A DNA stretch of 48,737 nt from Acidobacteriota bacterium (GTDB lineage Bacteria; Acidobacteriota; Terriglobia; Bryobacterales; Bryobacteraceae), in NCBI GenBank assembly GCA_016871015.1, contig VFZX01000011.1, forward strand, positions 1 to 48,737. The letters run 5' to 3'. Positions 33,223 to 40,322 of the stretch are shown in pieces. The notes beneath the pieces are model-generated. The model made no database searches. It had not been told where the DNA came from and saw only the letters and a list, made by a program, of their open reading frames with translations. The position numbers and the translations under genes were made by a program. Every line of letters begins with the position of its first letter. The first letter of the stretch is position 1.

Positions 33223-34212
33223 TTATTCGAACAGGGAGAAGACGAACTTTTCCGGGTCGAACGGGAGCAGGTCGTCGAGTTGCTCGCCGACGCCGACGAA
33301 TCGGATGGGCAAGGCGAGCTCGCGGGCGATCGCCACCACAACTCCGCCTTTGGCGGTGCCGTCGAGCTTGGTCAGAACGATGCCGGTGACGCCGCTCGAC
33401 TCGGTGAACTTGCGCGCCTGTTCGAGTCCGTTCTGTCCGGTGGTGGCATCCATCACGAGCAGGACTTCGTGCGGAGCGTCGGGGATCACGCGCTGCGCCG
33501 TGCGGCGCATCTTTTCGAGCTCGAGCATGAGGTTCGCTTTGGTGTGCAGGCGGCCGGCGGTGTCGACGATCACGTATCCGAACTTGCGCGCCTTGGCGGC
33601 GTTGAGCGCGTCGAACAGGACAGCGCTCGGGTCGGATCCCTGCTGCTGGCGGATTACTTCGATCTGGGTCCGGTTTCCCCAAACTTCTAGCTGCTCGATG
33701 GCGGCGGCGCGGAACGTGTCGGCGGCGCACAGCAGGACGCTGTGGCCGGAGGACTTGAAGTGATTGGCGAGCTTGCCGATCGTGGTTGTCTTGCCGACGC
33801 CGTTGACGCCGACCATCAGGATCACGGTGGGGGGCTCGGCGGCGCGCTGCATGGGACGGTCGGCGCCCTGGAGGACTTCCAGGAGATGCTCGCGGATCAG
33901 GCCTTTGAGCTCGGCGGAGTCGTTGACCAGCTTGCGGTCGACACGCTGGCGGATCCGTTCGAGGACTTCGGTGGAGGTTTTGACGCCGATGTCGGCGGAG
34001 ATAAGGGCGTACTCGAGTTCTTCGAGCAGGTCCGCATCGATCTGCTTTTTCCCATGGATGGTGTCGTCGATGGCCTCCATGAGTCCGGCGCGGGTCTTCC
34101 GGATGCCGAGTTTGAGGCGGTCGAGAAGGCTCGTCTGGGGTGGAGGTTCGGGCTCGGGTTCTGGTTCGGGTTCTGGCGGCTTGTTCCCGAATAGCGACTT
34201 CAGTAGGGGCAC
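33223..34212 (-). CDS. ftsY: Signal recognition particle receptor FtsY
   Basis: 329 residues starting at GTG. A short acidic Pro-Glu repeat (PEPEPEPEPEP, 13-23) replaces the long A domain of E. coli FtsY. The N domain follows (ELEYALISADIGVKTS), then the G domain with G1 GVNGVGKTT (135-143), DTFRAAAIEQLE, DTAGRLHTK, TKLDGTAKGG and the closing GVGEQLDDLLPFDPEKFV. It docks the SRP-ribosome complex at the membrane. A TACAAT (34227-34232) and an AGGAG located 9 bases before the GTG give it a promoter and ribosome-binding site. It heads a unit with ribD and ribE. Confidence 0.95.
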   Translation of the reverse strand: MPLLKSLFGNKPPEPEPEPEPEPPPQTSLLDRLKLGIRKTRAGLMEAIDDTIHGKKQIDADLLEELEYALISADIGVKTSTEVLERIRQRVDRKLVNDSAELKGLIREHLLEVLQGADRPMQRAAEPPTVILMVGVNGVGKTTTIGKLANHFKSSGHSVLLCAADTFRAAAIEQLEVWGNRTQIEVIRQQQGSDPSAVLFDALNAAKARKFGYVIVDTAGRLHTKANLMLELEKMRRTAQRVIPDAPHEVLLVMDATTGQNGLEQARKFTESSGVTGIVLTKLDGTAKGGVVVAIARELALPIRFVGVGEQLDDLLPFDPEKFVFSLFE

Positions 34213-34226
34213 GGAGGGGAACTCCT

Positions 34227-34232
34227 ATTGTA
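34227..34232 (-). promoter_or_regulatory. -10 hexamer TACAAT of the ftsY-ribD-ribE unit
   Basis: The minus strand reads GACTACAATAGGAG; TACAAT is followed directly by the AGGAG that serves ftsY. It suggests an ftsY-specific promoter with a very short leader in the 55-base gap after the DUF3616 gene. Confidence 0.45.
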
Positions 34233-34267
34233 GTCTGGCAGGGCACCGGCGATCGAGACGCTGGCCC

Positions 34268-35266
34268 CTACGCGCTCAGCTCGAACACGTCCGCGCGGAC
34301 CCCGTTGGCACCCACCAGCCGCGACGGTGAGGGTGAATCGTAGACCACAAGCAGCCGCTTGCGTCCATCCACCTGCGGCAGCAAGGTGATCGCCTCGGCG
34401 TGGTCGGTCCCGGTCCCGAACGGGACATTGAGCACCTCGGTGAGCACCGGGGGCGCGGCCGGGGCAGGGAAGCCCGCCCACCGGAACACCTTCACCGGAC
34501 CGTCGAGGTCCATCGTCGGACCGGCGAGGATCAGCAGGTCTGCCCCGTCGACCTCAAGGTCCCGGATTCCGAGCCCGCCCAGTGGAAGAAAGTGCTTGGC
34601 GGGTGCCGTGTCGAGCTTCAGGTCAGTGCCGGCCACCGACACCGTGAGTTCGAGGACCACCGACCAGCCGCGGAGCACGGGTCCCCGCAATCCGAGGAAC
34701 ACCTTGTTGCCAATCACGGCCATACCTTCGATGTCGAGTCCGTTGTCCTTCGAAGGGATGTCTTTGAAGCGCCCCAGGTGCGGATCGCCCGCCAACGCGG
34801 CTCCCAGAGCGTTCGACTGACCCGAGTGCGGGAGCTTCACGGGCGCCGAGAGCTCCATGCCCTCGGTGTCGGCCGACACTGCGAACCGGGCCAGCGTGAA
34901 GCGGTTGACCGTTTCTTCTGGTTTCACTTCCGCCAGTTTCCCCGCCACCTTGTCCGGCAGAGTCCCGACCTTGGCTTTCGACCGCTTCAGGCTGTGTGAT
35001 CCGGTCAGCCAGAGGAATCCTGCGGATTGGGCCAGGCCTTCGATGTCGATCTCATCGGAGCCGGGAAGTGCCAGCTCCGTCTTCAGGTCGACGGGCTTCT
35101 CCTTTTCGAACCGGTCCGGCGCGGTGCGTGTGAGCCGGGTGATCGCCGTCCCCTCGTCGGATCCGAGCCACAGGTTGTCCCCGGTGATGAGGACCGCCGA
35201 GAGGTCCTCGATCAGCTTCGGCGTCTTGTCGAGAACGAACGTGTAGGTAGTGATTGGGCAGGGCAT
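34268..35266 (-). CDS. DUF3616 family beta-propeller-like protein
   Basis: 332 residues with no signal peptide. Family-like segments include LSAVLITGDNLWLGSDEGTA, DEIDIEGLAQSAGFLWLTGS, GLDIEGMAVIGNKVFLGLRG and GGLGIRDLEVDGADLLILAG. The repeated D(I/L)EG(L/M)A units at spaced intervals are typical of a propeller with conserved acidic clusters that may bind metal. I know of no reaction for the family. It has no Shine-Dalgarno and may depend on upstream genes in the co-directional run. Confidence 0.75.
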   Translation of the reverse strand: MPCPITTYTFVLDKTPKLIEDLSAVLITGDNLWLGSDEGTAITRLTRTAPDRFEKEKPVDLKTELALPGSDEIDIEGLAQSAGFLWLTGSHSLKRSKAKVGTLPDKVAGKLAEVKPEETVNRFTLARFAVSADTEGMELSAPVKLPHSGQSNALGAALAGDPHLGRFKDIPSKDNGLDIEGMAVIGNKVFLGLRGPVLRGWSVVLELTVSVAGTDLKLDTAPAKHFLPLGGLGIRDLEVDGADLLILAGPTMDLDGPVKVFRWAGFPAPAAPPVLTEVLNVPFGTGTDHAEAITLLPQVDGRKRLLVVYDSPSPSRLVGANGVRADVFELSA

Positions 35267-35297
35267 GGTAGGTAGTGCCGGCCAGCGGGCAAGCGTT

Positions 35298-36293
35298 TCA
35301 CCCTCGCATCCAATCCCGTACGATTTCGTCGACCCAGATTCTGGGACCGGATCCGGACAGGAACCCGATGTGTCCGCCGTGCGCGGGCGCGATCAGACGG
35401 ACGTGCGGGTTGTCCCGGATCCCGGCGGCGGAGTATAGGCTGAAGGGAATGATCGGATCATCCTGCGCCTGGACGAGCAGCGCCGGAACCCGGATCGCCG
35501 CCATGAACTCCGCCGAGGATTGGGTCCCGTAGTAGTGCGTTGCGCCGGTGAATCCGAACGACGGCGCGGTCACCTGGTCGTCCATGTCGAACAGCGTGCG
35601 GATCGCCGCCAGCCGCGCCGAGGGGATCCAGCGCTCGCCGACGACCGCTTGCCTCCGCTTCAGCCGGCTCTTCATCGCGGTCAAGTAGTGCCACTGCAGG
35701 ATCCGGTTGCGCGGCTCGGCGGTGGCACGGGAGCAGGCGGCGAGATCCATGGGCGCGGACACGCCGCAGACGCCGCGCAGCAGTCCGGGTCCCGCGGCGC
35801 CGAGCTCGCCCGCGAGTTTCAGCGCTTGATTGGCGCCCAGGCTGAATCCGATGAGCCAGGCCGGTCCGCTCAACGATTCGAGGTAGGTGCGGATGTCCGT
35901 GGTCAGGCCCGCGTGGTAGAGCGTCGGGCACCAGGACTCGGTCCCGCCACAGGTCCGGATGTTCATGCGATGGACTGCGAGGCCCGCCGTGAGCAGTGTC
36001 TGGGCCAGGCTCAGCATGTACTTGCTGGACGAGGATCCTTCGAGTCCGTGGACGAGCACGGCCTCTCCCTTCGCCGTGCCAGTGGGCTGTTGGACATGGA
36101 CCAGCACCTCGACTCCCGGCGCGGTACGGAACCGCCGTGGTTCGACCGGATACGTGCGCGTGTCGAGGCGGCGCGGCCAGAAGTTCGCGGCCACCGTGGC
36201 GACCAGGGGATTGGGGAAAAGCGGCTCGAACGGAGGCAAGCGGCGATCAGCCCCACCAGGTCTCGCCCGGCGCGAGATGGGCCTTGGCGACAT
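35298..36293 (-). CDS. YheT-like alpha/beta hydrolase
   Basis: Up to 331 residues. The catalytic triad is readable: nucleophile elbow GFSLGANQALKLAG (Ser), QAQDDPIIPF (Asp) and PAHGGHIGFL (His). VLVHGLEGSSSSKYM is the oxyanion-loop strand. This order, plus FPNPLVATVAANFWPRR near the N-terminus, matches the YheT/COG0429 group of esterase-like hydrolases, whose substrates are mostly unknown. Two starts are possible. ATG 36293 would overlap the upstream gene by 47 bases, while TTG 36239 would begin right at the conserved part. I give the longer form, but the shorter is plausible. Confidence 0.8.
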   Translation of the reverse strand: MSPRPISRRARPGGADRRLPPFEPLFPNPLVATVAANFWPRRLDTRTYPVEPRRFRTAPGVEVLVHVQQPTGTAKGEAVLVHGLEGSSSSKYMLSLAQTLLTAGLAVHRMNIRTCGGTESWCPTLYHAGLTTDIRTYLESLSGPAWLIGFSLGANQALKLAGELGAAGPGLLRGVCGVSAPMDLAACSRATAEPRNRILQWHYLTAMKSRLKRRQAVVGERWIPSARLAAIRTLFDMDDQVTAPSFGFTGATHYYGTQSSAEFMAAIRVPALLVQAQDDPIIPFSLYSAAGIRDNPHVRLIAPAHGGHIGFLSGSGPRIWVDEIVRDWMRG

Positions 36294-37491
36294 CGGGATT
36301 CAACTCGACGCCGTAGCCAGGTTTCTCGCGGATCCGGTAGTAGCCGCCCTCGAAGATTGGGCCGTCGTGGATGACCAGGTCCTGCCACCAGCCGATGTAC
36401 TTGGCCAACTCGTGAACGCGGAAGTCGCGCATCGATGCGGCGGCGTGGGCAGAGGCGATGGTCCCGACCGGGCTCGCCGGATTGTGCGCGGCTGTGGCGA
36501 TGTAATGGGTGTCGGCGAGATCGTGAATCCGCTTGGATTCGAGCAGCCCTCCTGACTTCGGAATATCAATATGCACGATGTCGCAGCCCTGACGCTCGAT
36601 GAGCGGACGAAATCCGTCGCGCGTGTACAGGTTCTCGCCGGTGCAGACAGGAACATTCACGGTCTGGGTGACGCGGACCATCGCTTCGATGTTGCCGGGC
36701 GGCACCGGGTCTTCGAGCCACATCGGATTGGAGGGCTCGATCACGCGCGCCATGTTGATCGCATCGCGGACATCGTACCTCCAGTGGGCCTCAACGCCGA
36801 AGTCGATGTCGGGACCGAGTGTGGCGCGCACGGTCTCCATGGCGCGTCCGATGCGGCGCAGATCCTTGAGCGTGAGACCGCGGGTGTAGCGGTCGTGGCC
36901 TGGCTCTTTGTACTCCGGGTCGGCGCGCGGCGGGATGCCGTCACCCTGGAACTTGAACGCGGTCCAGCCGAACTTCTCTGCCATCGCCTCCTGGACTTGC
37001 GCGCGCCACGCGCCGAGGTCCTCGGGATTATCCACTGCCTGCATGGTCCGGTAGAAGCGGACGCGGTCGCGAAACCGTCCGCCGAGCAGATTGCAGGCCG
37101 GCGTCTTGAGGATCTTGCCGGCCAAGTCCCATAGGGCGATCTCGATTCCACTCGCGGCGGTGACGGTGACGCCTGCCAGCGCGCCCGCGCCAGCGCTGAG
37201 CATCAGCATTTTCGTATAGAGCTTGTCGACGTTGAGCGGATCCTCGCCGATGATGTGGGGCGCGAGCTGGCGGAGGATGAGGTCCTTGACTCCGGGTCCC
37301 CAGTAGGCTTCGCCGAGTCCGTAGAGCCCAGAGCCGGTTTCGACCTTCACGAGGTTCCAGTCCCAGGTTCCGCGGACGATCATGCATTTGACGCCGGTGA
37401 TCTTGACCTTGCCCTTGTCCTGGGCGGCCAGCCGGTGCAGCGGGAGCGAGGCGGCGGAGGCGCAAGTCTGGAGGAACGTTCGGCGGTTCAT
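36247..37491 (-). CDS. Exported enolase-superfamily (mandelate racemase/dehydratase-like) enzyme
   Basis: 414 residues. The N-terminus MNRRTFLQTCASAASLP is a Tat signal, unusual for the normally cytoplasmic enolase superfamily. Metal ligands appear as Glu234 (FGVEAHW), Glu260 (WLEDPVPP) and Glu286 (CTGEN), with His236 and His336 (AAHNPASPVG) as likely catalytic bases. This pattern resembles sugar-acid dehydratases (galactonate/gluconate type), so dehydration of an aldonic acid is my best guess. KFQGDGIPP precedes the barrel ligands. TAAAAT ends 6 bases before the ATG, suggesting a leaderless mRNA. It lies in a run with two other exported proteins. Confidence 0.82.
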   Translation of the reverse strand: MNRRTFLQTCASAASLPLHRLAAQDKGKVKITGVKCMIVRGTWDWNLVKVETGSGLYGLGEAYWGPGVKDLILRQLAPHIIGEDPLNVDKLYTKMLMLSAGAGALAGVTVTAASGIEIALWDLAGKILKTPACNLLGGRFRDRVRFYRTMQAVDNPEDLGAWRAQVQEAMAEKFGWTAFKFQGDGIPPRADPEYKEPGHDRYTRGLTLKDLRRIGRAMETVRATLGPDIDFGVEAHWRYDVRDAINMARVIEPSNPMWLEDPVPPGNIEAMVRVTQTVNVPVCTGENLYTRDGFRPLIERQGCDIVHIDIPKSGGLLESKRIHDLADTHYIATAAHNPASPVGTIASAHAAASMRDFRVHELAKYIGWWQDLVIHDGPIFEGGYYRIREKPGYGVELNPDVAKAHLAPGETWWG

Positions 37492-37497
37492 TCGCCG

Positions 37498-37503
37498 ATT
37501 TTA
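37498..37503 (-). promoter_or_regulatory. -10-like TAAAAT with leaderless spacing to the enolase-family gene
   Basis: The minus strand reads TAAAAT followed by CGGCGA and then ATG (37491), a 6-base gap. The hexamer overlaps the TAA stop of the preceding gene. No Shine-Dalgarno is present. Confidence 0.35.
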
Positions 37504-38109
37504 CAATTCCAGGCGGCCCCGGTAGAACATGTCGCGTAATTTGAATCGCTGCACGAAGGGGGATTTGCCGGCCTCGCCCGCGAATTCGATCACTCCTTTG
37601 TCCATGTCCAGGCCTTCGAAGCGTGGAAAGCGGATCGACGCTGCGAGATGCATCCCATGCTCGGGCACGGACACTTCAATGGCGTGAACCGGGCGGCGTC
37701 CCGCCGTGTAGAGGCGCGCGGTTTTCAGCAGTTCCTCTTCCAGTGCCTTGGCGCCGGAGGGAAACATCGTGGTCAGGAAGCCTCCGGTCTCAACCAGATA
37801 CCCGGCGGGCTCACGGTCGAGCAGGGCGCGGGCGCCAGGCTGGCCGAGTCCCGCGCGGCCGAACTCCGCGATCGCCAAGGCCTGGCGCACGGGGAGCGCG
37901 CTCGAAAACCGCGTGGTCAGGTAGAGTTCGGTCCGGACGGACCGCTTGAGGAAGAGGAACGGCGAAGTGATCGAGCGCGCCCAGGGAGAATCCGTCAGCA
38001 CCTTGTCGACGAACCCGGCATCCCAGTCGGGAAAGGCGGGATGCTCCCAGCCCCGCGCCAGTGCAACTGGAGCTGCTGCCGCCGAAGCCAGGAACGTCCG
38101 CCGCGTCAT
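37501..38109 (-). CDS. Small exported protein of unknown function (Tat signal)
   Basis: 202 residues. The Tat signal is MTRRTFLASAAAAPVALARG. GFVDKVLTDSPWARSIT near residue 32 is a short motif I associate with conserved Acidobacteriota proteins of unknown function. The rest alternates beta strands (HAIEVSVPEHGMHLAASIRF) and ends MFYRGRLEL. It has no recognisable catalytic residues. GGGAGA lies a few bases before the ATG. It sits between a RidA-like and an enolase-like exported protein in the same direction and probably forms an operon with them. Confidence 0.68.
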   Translation of the reverse strand: MTRRTFLASAAAAPVALARGWEHPAFPDWDAGFVDKVLTDSPWARSITSPFLFLKRSVRTELYLTTRFSSALPVRQALAIAEFGRAGLGQPGARALLDREPAGYLVETGGFLTTMFPSGAKALEEELLKTARLYTAGRRPVHAIEVSVPEHGMHLAASIRFPRFEGLDMDKGVIEFAGEAGKSPFVQRFKLRDMFYRGRLEL

Positions 38110-38151
38110 ATATTCTCCCGGACGCGGACCGCGCGACGCTGGTTTCGAGTT

Positions 38152-39339
38152 CTACCGGACCGCCACCGCCTGCACCTGCACCAACTGCCGCTGGATCACC
38201 TGAAGCGTCGTGCGCGCCGGTGGATTCCGCGGAAAGAACTCGCGGAAAACGGCGTTCATCGCATCCATCTGACCGATGTCCTGGAGGTACACGTGCGTGT
38301 CCACCACGTTGCGCAGATCCATTCCGGAAAGCTTCAAGATGGCCTCAATGCTGCGGATGGAATCGCGCATCTGCTCCTCGAGTGCCGATCCGTTGCCGGA
38401 TTTGCCCGAGGTGTAGAGAGTCCCGTTAGCGATCACTCCGCCGTTGGATGAGGTCGGGCTGGGACCCGCGGAGTCGGGCACCACGCGGCCCTTGGAGCCG
38501 TCACGCGAGGCGATGAAGGTGAGCTCCACCGAGATCGTGCCCGGGAGCTTCGACAGGCAGAAGCTGGCGCGGCTCGGTGCGAGTCCGAGCTTGAAGGCGT
38601 CCTTGTAGACCGAGTTCAGCTTGCCGTAGGTGGTCCCCTGGTATCCATCGGGATCGAGGAAGTAGACGTTGCTGAAGACCGTGTCCTTCATTTGGAGTCC
38701 GGCGGCGGTGATCACAGCGTTGATGTTGGCAAGCGACTGCCGGGTCTGGCCTTCGATGGTGGGATCAAGCTGGCCACCCTGCGGGTTCCGGCCGCCGGTC
38801 CCCGAGACATAGAGCGTGTCGCCAGCCCAGACACCGGCACGGTAGGGCCCGCCGGGGGCGGGGAACGTACCGGGAGCCGGAACCACCCCGGAGATTTTCG
38901 ACTTGTCGCGGTAGGCGATGCAAGTGACCTCGATGTTGGCGCCGCCGGGGAGTCCGGGGAATTCGAGAGTCGTGCGCGCGGGGTATTCGCCGGGCTTGAA
39001 AAAGCTCCCGTAGGCTTCATTCATCTCCTTGTAGTTGCCCATGTCCTTGAGCTGGACATGGCAGGTGACGACGTGGCCGAAGTCCATTCGGGCGGCGCGC
39101 AGCACGTGGCCCATGTTGGCCATGGCCAGGCGTGTCTGATCGCGGATGCCGGACGGCTGGGCGCCGGTGCGCGGGTCCTTGTCGACCTGGCCGGAGATGT
39201 AGAGTGTGTCCCCCGCGAGGACACCGGGGCTGTAGGGCCGTCCCGGCGAGAACTCGGGAGGATAGATGAATTGGCGTGGCTGCGTTACTTGAGCGGCGGC
39301 CGCGGCTGCGAAAACCGCGGCGATGAGAATCGTCGGCAA
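38152..39339 (-). CDS. Exported protein with three tandem RidA domains
   Basis: 395 residues from TTG 39339, with AAAGGAGG 7 bases upstream. A signal peptide (TILIAAVFAAAAAAQ) is followed by three RidA/YjgF-like units at ~25-150, 155-285 and 295-395. Each keeps the reactive-imine arginine: Arg122 (YPARTTLEF), Arg257 (APSRASF) and Arg376 (PPARTTLQ). The paired acidic residue is Glu137 (IEVTCIA) and Glu272 (VELTFIA) in units 1 and 2 but Gln388 in unit 3. Ordinary RidA is ~130 residues, trimeric and cytoplasmic. Here one chain could fold as the whole trimer outside the cytoplasm. Its substrate is unknown. Confidence 0.85.
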   Translation of the reverse strand: MPTILIAAVFAAAAAAQVTQPRQFIYPPEFSPGRPYSPGVLAGDTLYISGQVDKDPRTGAQPSGIRDQTRLAMANMGHVLRAARMDFGHVVTCHVQLKDMGNYKEMNEAYGSFFKPGEYPARTTLEFPGLPGGANIEVTCIAYRDKSKISGVVPAPGTFPAPGGPYRAGVWAGDTLYVSGTGGRNPQGGQLDPTIEGQTRQSLANINAVITAAGLQMKDTVFSNVYFLDPDGYQGTTYGKLNSVYKDAFKLGLAPSRASFCLSKLPGTISVELTFIASRDGSKGRVVPDSAGPSPTSSNGGVIANGTLYTSGKSGNGSALEEQMRDSIRSIEAILKLSGMDLRNVVDTHVYLQDIGQMDAMNAVFREFFPRNPPARTTLQVIQRQLVQVQAVAVR

Positions 39340-39346
39340 GTCCCTG

Positions 39347-39370
39347 CCTCCTTTCCGACTCTCAATTGTA
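39347..39370 (-). promoter_or_regulatory. -10 TACAAT and Shine-Dalgarno of the RidA-like gene
   Basis: On the minus strand, TACAAT (39365-39370) sits in the last codons of the preceding gene (GGG TAC AAT TGA), with TGGAGA 17 bases upstream. AAAGGAGG (39347-39354) follows and fixes the TTG start. Confidence 0.5.
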
Positions 39371-40252
39371 CCCGAGCAATTCCCGCGTCTCCATCACTCC
39401 ACGGCCGTGCTGGAATGGATTCAAGCCGTCCGCCCATCGGGATTGGGTGATCTGATGTGCGTTCCACCCGAGCGCCGCCATCCGCCGGACTGCCGAGGCG
39501 CGTTGCCAGAACCAGAAGCGCAACTCCTCGATCCGCGCACCGAGATCACGGAAGGGACGTCCATGTGATGGCATCACCCAGCGGACGTCCAGGCGAGCCA
39601 GTTTGCACAGTGATTCGAGGTAGCCGCCTCCGTCCAGGTGCGGACCGTCGGCCACATGCAGGTGGTCGCCGGCGAGCAGTAGCTTCTTTTCCGGGAAGTA
39701 GAAACAGACATGGCCTGTAGAGTGGCCTGGAGTCGCGATCACGCGCATGGGTCCGGCGAGTGTCGGGATGACGTCTCCATCCTGGAGGTAGCCGTCGGCC
39801 CGCAGGCCCGCAGGGAACATCCGCCGCATGACCAGCGACGCGGAGCCGATCCGGCGGCGGAAAGCTTCCGGGACTCCCGCTGATTCCAGGGCTTCATTCT
39901 GCAGCGCCAGCCAGGCTTCGGGGGTCCGCAGCCGGCCCAATGTTTCGTCTTCATTGGGATGCATCCGAACGGGAGCGCCGGTCCGTTCTTTCAGAACCGC
40001 CGCGAGTCCGGAATGATCCGGATGAATATGGGTGAGAAAAATCCTGCGCACCGAACGCAGATCTACGCCTGCTTCCTCATACGCCCGCATCGCGCCCGGC
40101 ACGTTCATGCCGCAGTCAACCAAGATCCAGCCGTCTTCAACGGGGACCAAGTAGACGTTGACTGAGCCGGGCGCCACCGGCAACGGGATCTCGATTCGCT
40201 GAATGCCGCCTGCCGTGTTCCGGTCTATCGCAGGGATTCTGTTTTCTCTCAT
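39362..40252 (-). CDS. Metallo-beta-lactamase-fold hydrolase
   Basis: 296 residues from ATG 40252, with GGAGAGG just upstream; a start at 40303 would add an unrelated leader. The metal site is THIHPDHSG (His75, His77, Asp79, His80), then ATPGHSTGH and LLLAGDHLH, with SHG near the end. Both zinc or iron sites look complete. The N-terminal strands IPLPVAPGSVNVYLV and VDCGMN are typical of the glyoxalase II-like branch. A C-terminal helical section (ELRFWFWQRASAVRRM) may cap the active site. It is probably a thioester, lactone or phosphodiester hydrolase; substrate unknown. Confidence 0.85.
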   Translation of the reverse strand: MRENRIPAIDRNTAGGIQRIEIPLPVAPGSVNVYLVPVEDGWILVDCGMNVPGAMRAYEEAGVDLRSVRRIFLTHIHPDHSGLAAVLKERTGAPVRMHPNEDETLGRLRTPEAWLALQNEALESAGVPEAFRRRIGSASLVMRRMFPAGLRADGYLQDGDVIPTLAGPMRVIATPGHSTGHVCFYFPEKKLLLAGDHLHVADGPHLDGGGYLESLCKLARLDVRWVMPSHGRPFRDLGARIEELRFWFWQRASAVRRMAALGWNAHQITQSRWADGLNPFQHGRGVMETRELLGYN

Positions 40253-40322
40253 CTTGCCTCTCCACAATGAAATGCGGCAAAACGGGAGAAAACCGATCAT
40301 CAAGAATCCGTGAGGCTGAAAA

